Source of the DNA: Paracoccus bogoriensis
Lineage (GTDB): Bacteria > Pseudomonadota > Alphaproteobacteria > Rhodobacterales > Rhodobacteraceae
Length of the DNA: 64,000 nt
Assembly (NCBI RefSeq): GCF_019431455.1
Contig: NZ_JAHYSR010000010.1
Coordinates: 1-64,000, forward strand
Reading direction: 5' to 3'
Shown: piece after piece, positions 1 through 8,573 of the stretch
Layout: the number at the start of each line of letters is the position of its first letter
How positions within the stretch are numbered: position 1 is the stretch's first letter
The notes under the pieces: generated by a model
Databases searched by the model: none
Told to the model about the DNA's origin: nothing
What the model saw: only the letters and a program-made list of their open reading frames with translations
Position numbers and translations under genes: made by a program

Positions 1-152
1 CACACCGCAGCGGCCGCCTAACCATGAGCCCGGCAACGCTGCCCCGACCCGATTTCAACATTCATCGGGACATCCCCCATTTACCAATGAATTCAGGATA
101 GACCACTCCCCCTTGCTTCAGGATAGGATCGGGCGCGGGGAAATGGCTGATC
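1..152. other. Left-edge non-coding stretch downstream of the PQQ-ABC permease gene
   Basis: No reading frame here is convincing. The only structure seen is the ten-base word TTCAGGATAG at 92-101 and again at 117-126, a 25-base direct repeat spacing. The permease gene ends at 153, so this is its 3' side. No T-tracted hairpin was seen, so its terminator, if any, lies beyond the window. Confidence 0.4.
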
Positions 153-947
153 TCAGCGGCCCTTTCGTGCCATGATCCCGCGCGCGGGATCAAAGCCCCA
201 GAGCGCAAGCCCCAGAAACAGCATGAAGGTCAGCGCAACCCAGCCAAGGCTTTCCAGGTTCAGCCGAAGGTAAAGCGCAAAGCGGATCAGTTCGACCGCG
301 TGGGTAAAGGGGTTCCAGGCGCAGATGTCGCGCAAAATGCGCGAGGACTCGGCCATGCGCCATAGCGGGTAAAGCGCCGTGGACAGGAAGAAGACCGGGA
401 AGATCACAAAGTTCATCACCGCTGCGAAGTTTTCAAGCTGCCGGATGGTCGAGGCCAGGAACAGCCCCACCGCACCCAGCATCAGCCCCGAGACGACCAG
501 AGCCGGCAGCACCGCCAGATAGCCGAGCGGCGGCAGCCGGACGCCGAAGGCCCAGGCGATGACCAGGAAGGAACAGGCCTGCAGGATCGAGACCAGCACC
601 CCTGCCATGAGCTTGCACAGCAACAGCCACCAGCGCGGCATGGGCGCGGTCAGCAGAAGCCGCATCGAGCCCATCTCGCGGTCATGAACAAGGCTCAGGG
701 CGGATTGCATCGCGTTGAACAGCTGGATCATCGCGACAAGGCCCGGCAGGATGTAGATTTCGTAGGTGATATAGGTTTGATAGGGCGGCGTGATCGACAA
801 GCCAAGCGCCGCACGAAAACCCGCCGCAAAGACCAGAAGCCAGATCAGCGGGCGCACCAATGCGGCCAGGAAGCGGTCGCGCTGCGTCAGGAAGCGCAAG
901 GCTTCGCGCGACATGATCGCGGTCATGACGCGCAGGGCGGATCTCAT
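153..947 (-). CDS. ABC-2 type transporter permease of the PQQ-dependent alcohol dehydrogenase-associated system (PedC-like)
   Basis: This 264-residue protein is mostly hydrophobic, with about six predicted membrane segments beginning near residue 25, and looks like an ABC-2 export permease. It overlaps the ATPase gene by 4 bases, so the two are translationally coupled and should form one inner-membrane transporter. A beta-propeller and a periplasmic binding-like protein in the same operon match the ABC sets found beside quinoprotein alcohol dehydrogenases in methylotrophs and in Pseudomonas ethanol/phenylethanol clusters (family knowledge). The transported substrate is unknown; export or PQQ-related traffic is inference only. 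It is the last gene of the operon visible here. Confidence 0.82.
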   Translation of the reverse strand: MRSALRVMTAIMSREALRFLTQRDRFLAALVRPLIWLLVFAAGFRAALGLSITPPYQTYITYEIYILPGLVAMIQLFNAMQSALSLVHDREMGSMRLLLTAPMPRWWLLLCKLMAGVLVSILQACSFLVIAWAFGVRLPPLGYLAVLPALVVSGLMLGAVGLFLASTIRQLENFAAVMNFVIFPVFFLSTALYPLWRMAESSRILRDICAWNPFTHAVELIRFALYLRLNLESLGWVALTFMLFLGLALWGFDPARGIMARKGR

Positions 948-1666
948 GCGGCATCCTCTGTCAGGGCCAGGAAATGCGCGGCCAGCCCGCCCGGCGGCGC
1001 CAGCGCGTCGGCACGCCCCGCTTGCAGGATTGCGCCGCGATGCAGGATGATCGCGGTGTCGGCGGGGGCGATTTCATCGACCAGATGCGTCGCCCAGAGG
1101 ACCGCGATACCATCCTCGCGCGCCAGGGCATGGACATGGGCGGTGATCGCGGCGCGAGACCGGGCGTCCAGGCCCACGGTCGGTTCGTCCAGCAGCAGCA
1201 GGCGCGGGCGGTGCATCAGGGCGCGCGCGATCTCGAGCCGCCGCCGATGGCCGCCATTCAGGTCGCGGGCGCGTTCGCGGGCGCGTTCGGCCATGTCCAG
1301 CCGTTCCAGAGCCTCGGATGCGCGCATTGCGGATTGCCGGGCGGACATGCCGTGCAGCGCCCCGAAATAGGCCAGATTGCGCGCCACGCTGAGATCCAGA
1401 TCCAAGGTCATCTGCTGGAAGACGACCCCCATCCGCGCCAGCGCCGCGCGGGGATGGGTCTGCAAGTCCTGCCCCATCACCGAAATCCGCCCCTGCCGGG
1501 CCACGAAAAGCCGCGTCAGCAGCGCGAAGAGCGTCGATTTTCCCGCCCCGTTCGGCCCCAGAAGCGCGCAGAATTCCCCCGCGCGCACATTGAAAGAGAC
1601 GCCTTTCAACGCCTCTTTCCGTCCATAGCGGAAGGCCAGGTCCAGAACCTCGAGCGCGTGCATCAA
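944..1666 (-). CDS. ABC transporter ATP-binding protein, PQQ-dependent alcohol dehydrogenase-associated
   Basis: The 240-residue ATPase has Walker A LLGPNGAGKST near residue 36, Walker B LLLLDEPTVGLD near 155, and an H-loop in LWATHLVDE. The signature motif reads LNGGHRRR instead of the usual LSGGQ, a deviation seen in some export-type ATPases. Its start overlaps the end of the beta-propeller gene and its stop overlaps the permease start, so all three are one transcription unit. With the ABC-2 permease it should form a complete exporter; the substrate cannot be read from sequence. Confidence 0.88.
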   Translation of the reverse strand: MMHALEVLDLAFRYGRKEALKGVSFNVRAGEFCALLGPNGAGKSTLFALLTRLFVARQGRISVMGQDLQTHPRAALARMGVVFQQMTLDLDLSVARNLAYFGALHGMSARQSAMRASEALERLDMAERARERARDLNGGHRRRLEIARALMHRPRLLLLDEPTVGLDARSRAAITAHVHALAREDGIAVLWATHLVDEIAPADTAIILHRGAILQAGRADALAPPGGLAAHFLALTEDAA

Positions 1667-2643
1667 CTGCCTGCGGGTCGATAGGCCGCGCCCCAGGGAA
1701 AGCGGCCGACCTTGATCGTCTTGACCGGCTCGCCGCGCACAAGGTCGATGACCGTCACATCGCCCGAGACTCCGTTTGTCGTGAACAGCTTCGTCTCGTC
1801 ATCAGACATGGCCATGTGCCAGACACGCCGCCCGACAAGGTGGTATTCCAGCACCTCGTAGTTCTGCATGTCCACCACGGCAACGCGGTTCGCGGGACCA
1901 AGCGCGACATAGGCGCGGGTCATGTCATCGGTCAGGCGAAAGCCCACGGGCTGGATGTCGTGGGCGTGCACGTCGGGAATTTCGAAGCGGATTTCAGCCA
2001 ATTCCTCGAAGGTCTCGGTGTCGAAGACATGCAGGCCGCCGCCAATCTCGGCGCTGACGACCAGGCGCTTGTCGTCGCTGGTGAATTCGGCATGGCGCGG
2101 GCGCGATCCGACCAGCGAGTTGTGAAAGATCTCGTGCGTGGTCGTGTCGATCCAATGCGCCATGTTTGTCGTTTCCGATGTGGTGATGGCGATGGTGCCG
2201 GCATGGTTGATGGCCTTGCCCTCGGGTTCGACCCCGACCGGGATCTGTGCCACGATCCGGCGGTCCACGACATCGAGGACCGAGGTGATGTTGTCATCCT
2301 CGTTCGAGATGTAGATGTGGCGGTTGTCGGGATGCAGGGCAAAGGTCTCGGGGTTCTCGCCCGAGGGCAGGTTGTGCAGGATCTCGCGCGTGGCCGTGTC
2401 GATTACCTGGATCGTGCTGTCATCCGAGGCGCAGAGATAGGCGACCTTGTAATCGTGGCTGAACATCAACCCGCGCGGGCGGGCGCCGACCTGGATCGTC
2501 TCGATCACCTCCAGCGACGGCACGTCGATGATGCTGATCGTGTTGTCGCGTTCGTTGGACACCCATACCTCCTGCGCGACAGCGGGCGCGGTCATCAGGG
2601 CGGTCAGGGCAATCGCGGATACGGTGCGGGCAAGCATGGGCAT
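1663..2643 (-). CDS. YVTN-family periplasmic beta-propeller protein, PQQ-dependent catabolism-associated
   Basis: This 326-residue protein begins with a signal peptide (cleavage likely after ...APAVAQ, near residue 24). The rest is a series of about 40-residue repeats with motifs such as VSNERDNTISIID, ISNEDDNITSVLD and FTTNGVSGDVTVIDL, typical of seven-bladed YVTN propellers. It should sit in the periplasm. Propellers of this kind recur next to PQQ-alcohol dehydrogenase ABC genes; a scaffold, sensor or binding role is inferred, not shown. It lies between the binding protein (7-base gap) and the ATPase (4-base overlap). Confidence 0.85.
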   Translation of the reverse strand: MPMLARTVSAIALTALMTAPAVAQEVWVSNERDNTISIIDVPSLEVIETIQVGARPRGLMFSHDYKVAYLCASDDSTIQVIDTATREILHNLPSGENPETFALHPDNRHIYISNEDDNITSVLDVVDRRIVAQIPVGVEPEGKAINHAGTIAITTSETTNMAHWIDTTTHEIFHNSLVGSRPRHAEFTSDDKRLVVSAEIGGGLHVFDTETFEELAEIRFEIPDVHAHDIQPVGFRLTDDMTRAYVALGPANRVAVVDMQNYEVLEYHLVGRRVWHMAMSDDETKLFTTNGVSGDVTVIDLVRGEPVKTIKVGRFPWGAAYRPAGS

Positions 2644-2650
2644 TGTCCTT

Positions 2651-3934
2651 TCAGTCGAAGGCAGTGCATTCGGTTTCGGGGCGGTCGCGCCCCATCGTGT
2701 CGAGCGTGCTGACCTGATGCAGAAAGCCCGGCATCGGCGCCATGGCGACCAGCGCGGTGCGGGTGGCGATGGGGATGGGCTGGCGCATCTGGCCGTTCCA
2801 GCCGCGATAGGTGATGGCGGCGCCCTTGAAGGCGGCCAGCTCGAATTCGTCCCCCAGGATGTAGTCCCGCAGATCGGCGGGATCGGCGGTGCCGGTGCGG
2901 GTCACGGCCTCGCCCACGCTGCGGACCGCTGCCCATGCCGCGTAATCGACCGCGCCCATCGGCCTGTCGGCCAGCCGCTTGAAGCGCAGTTGCAGCTGCG
3001 CGGCCCCATAGGCCTCGACCCGGTCCGACCAGGCGTCAGGGCGCGCGCCCGCCGATCCGGCGACGGGGCGGGGCTCCCATGCGTGAAATTCCAGATAGGG
3101 GGCGAAATCGTTCGTCTCGTCCGCGGCCAGCATCACGTGATGGCTGGGAAAGTCCTGCGTGAACAATGGAAATTCCTGCCCGATATTGCGCCGCATGTCC
3201 GAGGACATGTCCCATTCCTTTTCGGCCCGGATACGCGCGCCGAACTTTGTGGCCGCGTCGCGCAAGGCCTGGGCAAAGGCGCGGTCCGGGTCGCGCTGGC
3301 CGGTGATCATCACCAGATCGGTCCAGCGGCGCGACACAAGAAACTGCATCAGCGCATCGGCGCGCATCGCGTAGCTGGGCATCGTGTGCAGCAGGTTTGC
3401 CCGGCAATCCGCCTCGCGCAGGGTCTCGTCCTCGGCGCTGGCGTTGAAGATCAGCGCGCCTTGCGCCTCGGGCAGATCGGCCAGGGTCAGGATCGCCTTG
3501 GCAGGAGCGTTCACGACCAGGATGCGGCTTTCGGCCAGAACCGCGCGGGCTGCCTCTGACCAGTCGCCCTCCGCCGGCACCACGGTTTCCGTCAGGCTGT
3601 AGTCGTGCCCCATGAAGCCGCCGGTTGTCGCATTGTCCGCCAGCCCCAGCACCGCGCCCATGCGGCCCAGATCATCGGGGATCGGGTCAAGGTTCGTCAG
3701 GACCGGCGGGCGTTCGACCTGCAATTCCAGATAGGCGATCGCCACGTTGATCGGCTCGGCCACGGCCGCGGCGGCCAATGCGGCAAGGCAGACGGGTAGC
3801 GCATGGATGCAGCGGATGGCTTGCCCCCTCCCAAAGGCTGCGTCGAGGCTATCGCGGGGGTTGGGACGATGGAAACTTCTACCATGGTCGTATTTCGTCC
3901 CGTCCCGCGCCTTTGTTTCCTTGGGTTCGACCAA
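2651..3934 (-). CDS. Periplasmic binding protein of the PQQ-associated ABC system; true start uncertain, possible 5' frameshift
   Basis: The frame encodes a type I periplasmic binding fold like branched-chain amino acid receptors, matching substrate-binding-like members of PQQ alcohol dehydrogenase ABC sets. Mature sequence begins near AEPINVAIAYLELQ. The 5' end is odd. The only ATG in frame (3934) gives about 40 charged residues before the hydrophobic core and lies 17 bases from the divergent gene. No GTG or TTG lies upstream of the hydrophobic core. An ATG at 3804 is one base out of frame with a perfect signal peptide (LPVCLAALAAAAVA); adding one base after ATGCG restores it. An ATC at 3817 follows a strong GGGAGGGGG. 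A one-base deletion, a rare start, or a sequencing error would each explain this. It heads the minus-strand operon. Confidence 0.7.
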   Translation of the reverse strand: MVEPKETKARDGTKYDHGRSFHRPNPRDSLDAAFGRGQAIRCIHALPVCLAALAAAAVAEPINVAIAYLELQVERPPVLTNLDPIPDDLGRMGAVLGLADNATTGGFMGHDYSLTETVVPAEGDWSEAARAVLAESRILVVNAPAKAILTLADLPEAQGALIFNASAEDETLREADCRANLLHTMPSYAMRADALMQFLVSRRWTDLVMITGQRDPDRAFAQALRDAATKFGARIRAEKEWDMSSDMRRNIGQEFPLFTQDFPSHHVMLAADETNDFAPYLEFHAWEPRPVAGSAGARPDAWSDRVEAYGAAQLQLRFKRLADRPMGAVDYAAWAAVRSVGEAVTRTGTADPADLRDYILGDEFELAAFKGAAITYRGWNGQMRQPIPIATRTALVAMAPMPGFLHQVSTLDTMGRDRPETECTAFD

Positions 3935-3951
3935 GCCGGAGGAGAAATCGC

Positions 3952-4389
3952 ATGACCCGCAGCACCGCTTTCGCGGCCTTGACCGCCATGACGGCCGCCA
4001 TCGCCCCGCTGACCGCCCATGCCATCGGCGGCGATCTGGCCACCCAGCCCATCGCGCTGGAGGCGCTGGAGATCGGGCAGGGCGACAACGGGTTCGGCGT
4101 CAGCGTGGCCGAATACCGGTTGCAGACCGGACAGGCCTACAGCCTGCAGATCAACGCGGTGGGCTGGCACGAATGCAACTGGCAGGCGCCGTCGTTCTTT
4201 CGCAACGCCTGGCTGCGCAAGATCGAGGCCGGCGGGATGGAGATCAAGGTTCCATCCCTGAACGAGCTGGAGATGACTTCGGATGGCGAGGCCGAACTGT
4301 TTTTCGTGCCGATCCGTCCCGGCACCTATGACTGGGGCTGCCGTGGGCTGGAGGATCGGGGTCTCGCGGGGGTGTTCATCGTCCAATAG
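3952..4389 (+). CDS. Small periplasmic cupredoxin-like protein of the methanol-oxidation locus
   Basis: The 145-residue product has a clear signal peptide ending AHA (about residue 24), and the start is supported by GGAGGA upstream. The mature domain resembles a cupredoxin sandwich: His73 and Cys75 in GWHEC, and near the C-terminus GTYDWGC (Cys130), then GVFIV, the place where copper proteins carry Cys-x-His-x-Met. The downstream His and Met are missing, so a classical type 1 copper site is incomplete. It precedes the cytochrome gene by 80 bases on the same strand. A periplasmic redox or metal-binding role with the quinoprotein chain is inferred from context. I do not recognise a named homologue. 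Confidence 0.7.
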   Translation: MTRSTAFAALTAMTAAIAPLTAHAIGGDLATQPIALEALEIGQGDNGFGVSVAEYRLQTGQAYSLQINAVGWHECNWQAPSFFRNAWLRKIEAGGMEIKVPSLNELEMTSDGEAELFFVPIRPGTYDWGCRGLEDRGLAGVFIVQ

Positions 4390-4469
4390 TCGTATGGCTT
4401 TTGGTCGAATGGCGCCGCCGCCATGCCCTCGATAGCCTGCGACGGAACAGACGGACCAGGAGGAGTGAC

Positions 4470-5180
4470 ATGTCCGACAGCCTGAAGAAACTGCCGCTGG
4501 CCGTGTTGGCCCTGTGCCTCTCGGCCGGTCTGGCGCTGTCGCATGGCGATGTGGCGCCGCAGCCCGTGAATACCGAGGGGTTGCCCGAACTGGGCGAGGA
4601 TTTTGCGCTGGAGAATCCGTTCCGCGATCCTTCGGGCGAATACTGGGACCGCGCGGTCCGCATCGGGGACAGCGCCTATAATCAGAACTGCGCGCGCTGC
4701 CACGGGCTCGAGGCAATCTCGGGCGGGCTGGCGCCGGATCTGCGCTTTCTTGCCGCCGAGGAACTGGACGACGAATGGTATCTGGAACGGTTGCGCAACG
4801 GCGCCGGAGACAGGATGCCTGCCTTCGATGGCGTGATGAACCAGCAGGCCATGTGGGCGATCCGCACCTATATCGAGACGCGCCCCGACCCGGACGGGAT
4901 TGCCGAATACATGCCACGCCTGCGCGAGATTCGCGACGGTCTGCGCGCCAAGCAGGAAGCGATCGCCGCAGGCACGGCCAGCATGGACGATTATGCCGAT
5001 GAACTCGCCGCGCTCGAGGCCGAGCTGACCCAGATCGCCGAAGCCGTGCCGACCCTGTCCGGCGCGCCCAAGGCCGACAGCATCGCCCGCCGCGCCGCGA
5101 TCATCCTTGCGACCAAGGCTGACACGTCCTTGCGTGGCGCCGACGAAACCCTGACCGTCGGGCTGTCGGTTGCGCGCTGA
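4470..5180 (+). CDS. cycB: c-type cytochrome, methanol metabolism-related (cytochrome c-553i type)
   Basis: The protein is 236 residues with a signal peptide ending near ALSHG, one haem-binding CARCH at residues 74-78 and a probable axial Met116 in GDRMPAF. A long, charged, helical C-terminal tail follows the cytochrome domain. ATG 4470 is chosen because CCAGGAGGAG precedes it and the signal peptide starts there. The arrangement cytochrome followed by a MxaJ/XoxJ-like protein matches the cycB-xoxJ order known from Paracoccus denitrificans, where cytochrome c-553i is linked to methylotrophic metabolism. It likely accepts electrons in the periplasm from a PQQ dehydrogenase encoded elsewhere. 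The cycB symbol is by resemblance. Confidence 0.82.
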   Translation: MSDSLKKLPLAVLALCLSAGLALSHGDVAPQPVNTEGLPELGEDFALENPFRDPSGEYWDRAVRIGDSAYNQNCARCHGLEAISGGLAPDLRFLAAEELDDEWYLERLRNGAGDRMPAFDGVMNQQAMWAIRTYIETRPDPDGIAEYMPRLREIRDGLRAKQEAIAAGTASMDDYADELAALEAELTQIAEAVPTLSGAPKADSIARRAAIILATKADTSLRGADETLTVGLSVAR

Positions 5181-5202
5181 GCGCCTGCCGCAAGGAGACG
5201 CG

Positions 5203-6093
5203 ATGCGACATATCTCCCGGATCGCCGCATTCATCGCCGCCATCGTCCTGACCCTTGCCGGGGCGGGGCTTTGGGCGCGGGAATACCCCTCGGACGATTC
5301 GGGTCGTGACCGGGTGGGCATCGACATCGACGAAATCCGCGAACGGGGCTTCATCGAGATCGGGGTCTATGAAGATTTTCCCCCCTATTCCTGGCGCGAC
5401 GAGAAGGGCACGCTGATCGGGGTGGATGTCGATCTGGCCAAGCTCATCGCCCAGGATCTGGGGGTCGAGCTGCGTCTTGTTGACCTGCCCGCCGACGAGG
5501 ATGTGGACAAGGACTTGCGCAACTACATCTGGCGCGGTCATTACATGGGCCGGCGCATCGTCAATGTGCTGATGCGCGTGCCCTACAACCGCGAGCTGGA
5601 TCACCGCAACGAACTGGCCGCGCTGACAGGCCGCTATGCGCAGGAACGCCTGTCGATCGCCTATCGGGTTTCGGCCTTTCCCGACGAGCCGCCCTTTCCG
5701 GGCAGCTTCCGCATCCATCCGGTCGGCGTCGAGGATCATCGTCTGGCCGATTTCTACCTGACCGGCCTGCCCGGCGTGCTGCCCAACATCACGCGCCGCC
5801 GCTCTCTGGACGAGCTTTTCGCCTTGCTGCGCAATGGCGAGGTGGTCGCGGTGATGGGCCTTCGCGCCCAGCTTGAACATCATGTCGGCAGCGATCCCGA
5901 TCTGGCGGTGGAATCCGGTCCCTTGCCCGGTCTCGGAATCGGCACCTGGCCCATCGGCATCGCCACGGCCTTCTACACCGCGCGGATGCTCGGCTACGAG
6001 GTGGACGACATCCTGACCGCCGCAGTCGCCGATGGCCGGGTCCAGGCGATTTATGAGGCCCATGGCCTGACCTGGGAGCCTCCCGGCCGCTGA
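5203..6093 (+). CDS. xoxJ: Quinoprotein dehydrogenase-associated periplasmic binding protein (MxaJ/XoxJ-like)
   Basis: A 296-residue periplasmic protein with signal peptide (MRHISRIAAFIAAIVLTLAG...) and a solute-binding type 3 fold: EIGVYEDFPPYSW, GVDVDLAKLIAQDLGVELRLVDL, then a second lobe with LFALLRNGEVVAVMG. This is the MxaJ/XoxJ family, thought to bind the apo or partly folded methanol dehydrogenase and aid its activation. ATG 5203 is preferred over an upstream in-frame start because AAGGAGA precedes it. It follows the cytochrome gene by 22 bases and is the last gene before tRNA-Arg, so the expected xoxF/mxaF partner is not adjacent on this side. Confidence 0.8.
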   Translation: MRHISRIAAFIAAIVLTLAGAGLWAREYPSDDSGRDRVGIDIDEIRERGFIEIGVYEDFPPYSWRDEKGTLIGVDVDLAKLIAQDLGVELRLVDLPADEDVDKDLRNYIWRGHYMGRRIVNVLMRVPYNRELDHRNELAALTGRYAQERLSIAYRVSAFPDEPPFPGSFRIHPVGVEDHRLADFYLTGLPGVLPNITRRRSLDELFALLRNGEVVAVMGLRAQLEHHVGSDPDLAVESGPLPGLGIGTWPIGIATAFYTARMLGYEVDDILTAAVADGRVQAIYEAHGLTWEPPGR

Positions 6094-6163
6094 GGCGCGT
6101 CAGTGCCGGAATGCGCCAAACACCCTTGCCGCCCGCGCCGCTGCGCCCTAAGACGAAAAGGGC

Positions 6164-6240
6164 GGCCCCGTGGCTCAACTGGATAGAGCAGCCCCCTCCT
6201 AAGGGGCAGGTTACAGGTTCGAATCCTGTCGGGGTCACCA
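6164..6240 (+). tRNA. tRNA-Arg (anticodon CCT), CCA encoded
   Basis: The 77-base gene folds as a cloverleaf: acceptor GGCCCCG pairs with CGGGGTC (one G-T pair), D arm around GTGGCTCAACTGGATAGAGC, anticodon stem GCCCC/GGGGC with loop CTCCTAA giving anticodon CCT (codon AGG), and T arm ACAGG-TTCGAAT-CCTGT. The 3' CCA is encoded. Its 3' end borders an integrase relic oriented toward it, so it was probably an attachment site. Confidence 0.96.
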
Positions 6241-6260
6241 GAAATTTCTGGATTTTACGT

Positions 6261-6680
6261 TTATTCGTGGGCTTTCTTTCCGGTTCGTCGAACCGGCTCC
6301 GGCTCCGAAAGCTCCGGCGCATCGGCTGCACCGCACCGATATTTCCGCGAGAATCGAGCATCGGTTGATCCTGTGGCCGCCGGATCGGTATGGCCGAGAC
6401 ACTGCGCGATGTCCTCCATCGGCCGCCTCGGCAGGAGCCGATCCGCTGTCCTGCGCTGGTCGTGCAGAGTGCCGTGCTCGATTCCTGCGCGCTTCACCGT
6501 CGCGTTGAGGCCAGTCGTGATCAAGCCGACGCGGCCTTCTTATTCGATCGCATTGCGCGAGAGGGCCGCAGCCTGACCGGATCAAAGCGCAGACCCCAGG
6601 GTGATGTTGATCGGCGCCTTGGCGCGGCTGTTGCGCGACCCGATGTTGCTGGTCGCCAGTTCGATCAGGCCACCCGTCTG
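6261..6680 (-). pseudogene. Decayed tyrosine recombinase (phage/island integrase) C-terminal remnant
   Basis: Read on the minus strand, one frame gives INITLGSAL, stop, SGQAAALSRNAIE, stop, EGRVGLITTGLNATVKRAG, then TLHDQRRTADRLL and MEDIAQCLGHTDPAATG. These match, in order, the catalytic domain of tyrosine integrases: the HDLRRT box (here HDQRRT) and the LGH box. Two in-frame stops break it and the catalytic tyrosine region is eroded (STDARFSRKY). No N-terminal domain is recognisable, so the limits are approximate. The gene points at the 3' end of tRNA-Arg and ends 20 bases from it, the usual geometry for an element integrated into a tRNA gene. Confidence 0.75.
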
Positions 6681-6892
6681 ACCGAATGGATGCGTCACGT
6701 CAATTCCGCGCTGCAGGAATGTTGCAACAACATCCTGCTGATTGCGAAGATGTGCGGCGCCGTCAGCACGGCCCGCGCGTTAGGCGCCGGGCCAGCACGT
6801 CAATATGGGCAAAGGCGTCGGCGCCTGGCCGAAACGACGGAAGGCGGGCCGGGCTAGCCTGTCCGATAAATGCCTGACGCTGAGATGATTTA
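6681..6892. other. Non-coding relic DNA between integrase remnant and tRNA-Thr
   Basis: No supported gene. Short open frames here lack ribosome sites and family features. It may hold further eroded integrase sequence, but I cannot align it by eye. No duplicate of the tRNA-Arg 3' end was seen. Confidence 0.4.
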
Positions 6893-6967
<75 letters not shown>

Positions 6968-7107
6968 TTTTGTGTAGCGGCGTTTAGCCCCTGCATCAGA
7001 CCAGTGCAAGGGGGGGGTGTGCGATTTCTGGCATAAAATATGGGCCTTCATTCCGGCGTCGCGTTGCCTTGCTGGACTGTCACGCCAAGCGGCGCTAAGG
7101 GCGAGGC

Positions 7108-7299
7108 ATGAGCAAGCGATCCGGAAACGGCACCCCGGCAAGAAGCCGCGACGAGAGACTGCGCGAGGCACTGCGGGCGAATCTGCTGCGGCGCAAGGCG
7201 CAGGCGCGCGCGCGAGCGACGGCGGATGACATATCGGACATCACGGGCACGGCCGCAGCACCGGCGGCCGAAGCGGAAACAGGCAGGGACGAAAGCTGA
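7108..7299 (+). CDS. Small basic conserved protein preceding murA
   Basis: This 63-residue product is very rich in Arg in its first half (residues 4-40, several RR and RAR motifs) and Ala/Glu/Asp-rich at its C-terminus, with no signal peptide or membrane segment. Its TGA overlaps the ATG of murA by one base, implying translational coupling. Small proteins of this sort precede murA in related genomes as I recall, but no function is established. The preceding stretch GGGCGAGGC is a modest ribosome site. It could bind nucleic acid, given its charge; that is speculation. Confidence 0.65.
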   Translation: MSKRSGNGTPARSRDERLREALRANLLRRKAQARARATADDISDITGTAAAPAAEAETGRDES

Positions 7300-8570
7300 T
7301 GGATCAGATCATCGTGCGGGGCAATGGCCCTTTGAAGGGTGAAATCCCCATTGCAGGCGCCAAGAATGCCTGTCTGACGCTGATGCCCGCGACGCTTCTG
7401 ACCGACCAGCCGCTGACGCTGACCAATGCGCCGCGCCTGTCGGACATCCGCACCATGACCGCGTTGCTGCAATCCCTTGGTGCCGAGGTGGCGGGGCTGC
7501 AGGAAGGCCAGGTTCTGGCTCTGTCCAGCCATGCGCTGACCAGCCACCGCGCCGATTACGACATCGTGCGCAAGATGCGCGCCTCGATTCTGGTTCTGGG
7601 GCCGATGCTGGCGCGGGACGGCGTGGCCGAGGTCTCGCTGCCCGGCGGTTGCGCGATCGGGGCGCGGCCGGTGGACCTGCATCTGCGTGCGCTCGAGGCG
7701 ATGGGCGCCTCGCTGGACCTGCGCGACGGCTATGTCCATGCCCGCGCGCCGCATGGCGGCCTGCGCGGCGCGGTCTTTGAATTCCCGCTGGTCTCGGTGG
7801 GCGCGACCGAAAACGCGCTGATGGCCGCGACCCTGGCGCGCGGCACGACCGTCCTGAAGAACGTCGCGCGCGAGCCCGAGATCGTCGATCTGGCCCGCTG
7901 CCTGCGCGCGATGGGCGCCCGGATCGAGGGCGAGGGGACCGGCACGCTGACCATCGAGGGCGTCGATGCCCTGCATGGTGCGACCCATCCCGTCGTCACC
8001 GACCGGATCGAGCTGGGCACCTACATGCTGGCGCCGGCCATGTGCGGTGGTGAGGTCGAATGTATCGGCGGACGGATCGAGTTGCTGGAGGCATTCTGCG
8101 AAAAGCTGGACGAGGCCGGGCTTGTCGTCGAGGAAACGGCGCGCGGCATCAAGGTCTCGCGCCCCAATGGCCGGGTGCGGGCGGTGAACGTCACGACCGC
8201 GCCCTTCCCCGGTTTTCCGACCGATCTTCAGGCGCAGTTCATGGCGCTGATGTGTCTGGCCGACGGCACCAGCATCCTTGAGGAAACGATCTTCGAGAAC
8301 CGCTTCATGCACGCCCCCGAACTGGCCCGGATGGGCGCAAGGATCGAGGTCCAGGGCGGTCATGCCACCGTCCACGGGGTCGAGACGCTGCGCGGCGCGC
8401 CGGTCATGGCCACCGATCTGCGCGCCTCGGTCAGTCTGATTCTGGCCGGAATGGCCGCCGAGGGTCAGACCACGGTGAGCCGCGTCTATCATCTGGATCG
8501 CGGCTACGAACATGTCGTGCGCAAGCTCCGCGCCGTCGGAGCTCATATCGAACGTGTCAAGGAGGACTAG
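7299..8570 (+). CDS. murA: UDP-N-acetylglucosamine 1-carboxyvinyltransferase (MurA)
   Basis: The 423-residue enzyme transfers enolpyruvate from PEP to UDP-GlcNAc, the first committed step of cytoplasmic peptidoglycan precursor synthesis. Diagnostic features are [15 protein letters not shown] near the N-terminus, the PEP-reactive active-site loop [11 protein letters not shown] with Cys118 (so fosfomycin-sensitive type), and [18 protein letters not shown] near residue 300. Length is normal for the family. It starts one base inside the preceding small gene and is followed after 3 bases by the DUF2948 gene. Confidence 0.97.
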   Translation: MDQIIVRGNGPLKGEIPIAGAKNACLTLMPATLLTDQPLTLTNAPRLSDIRTMTALLQSLGAEVAGLQEGQVLALSSHALTSHRADYDIVRKMRASILVLGPMLARDGVAEVSLPGGCAIGARPVDLHLRALEAMGASLDLRDGYVHARAPHGGLRGAVFEFPLVSVGATENALMAATLARGTTVLKNVAREPEIVDLARCLRAMGARIEGEGTGTLTIEGVDALHGATHPVVTDRIELGTYMLAPAMCGGEVECIGGRIELLEAFCEKLDEAGLVVEETARGIKVSRPNGRVRAVNVTTAPFPGFPTDLQAQFMALMCLADGTSILEETIFENRFMHAPELARMGARIEVQGGHATVHGVETLRGAPVMATDLRASVSLILAGMAAEGQTTVSRVYHLDRGYEHVVRKLRAVGAHIERVKED

Positions 8571-8573
8571 CCC

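Noticed and set aside
92..126. TTCAGGATAG direct repeat as a regulatory site
   Set aside because: Only two copies downstream of a gene end, with no promoter elements nearby.
6390..6877. Plus-strand open frames between tRNA-Arg and tRNA-Thr
   Set aside because: They are the complement of the integrase remnant and lack ribosome sites or conserved motifs.
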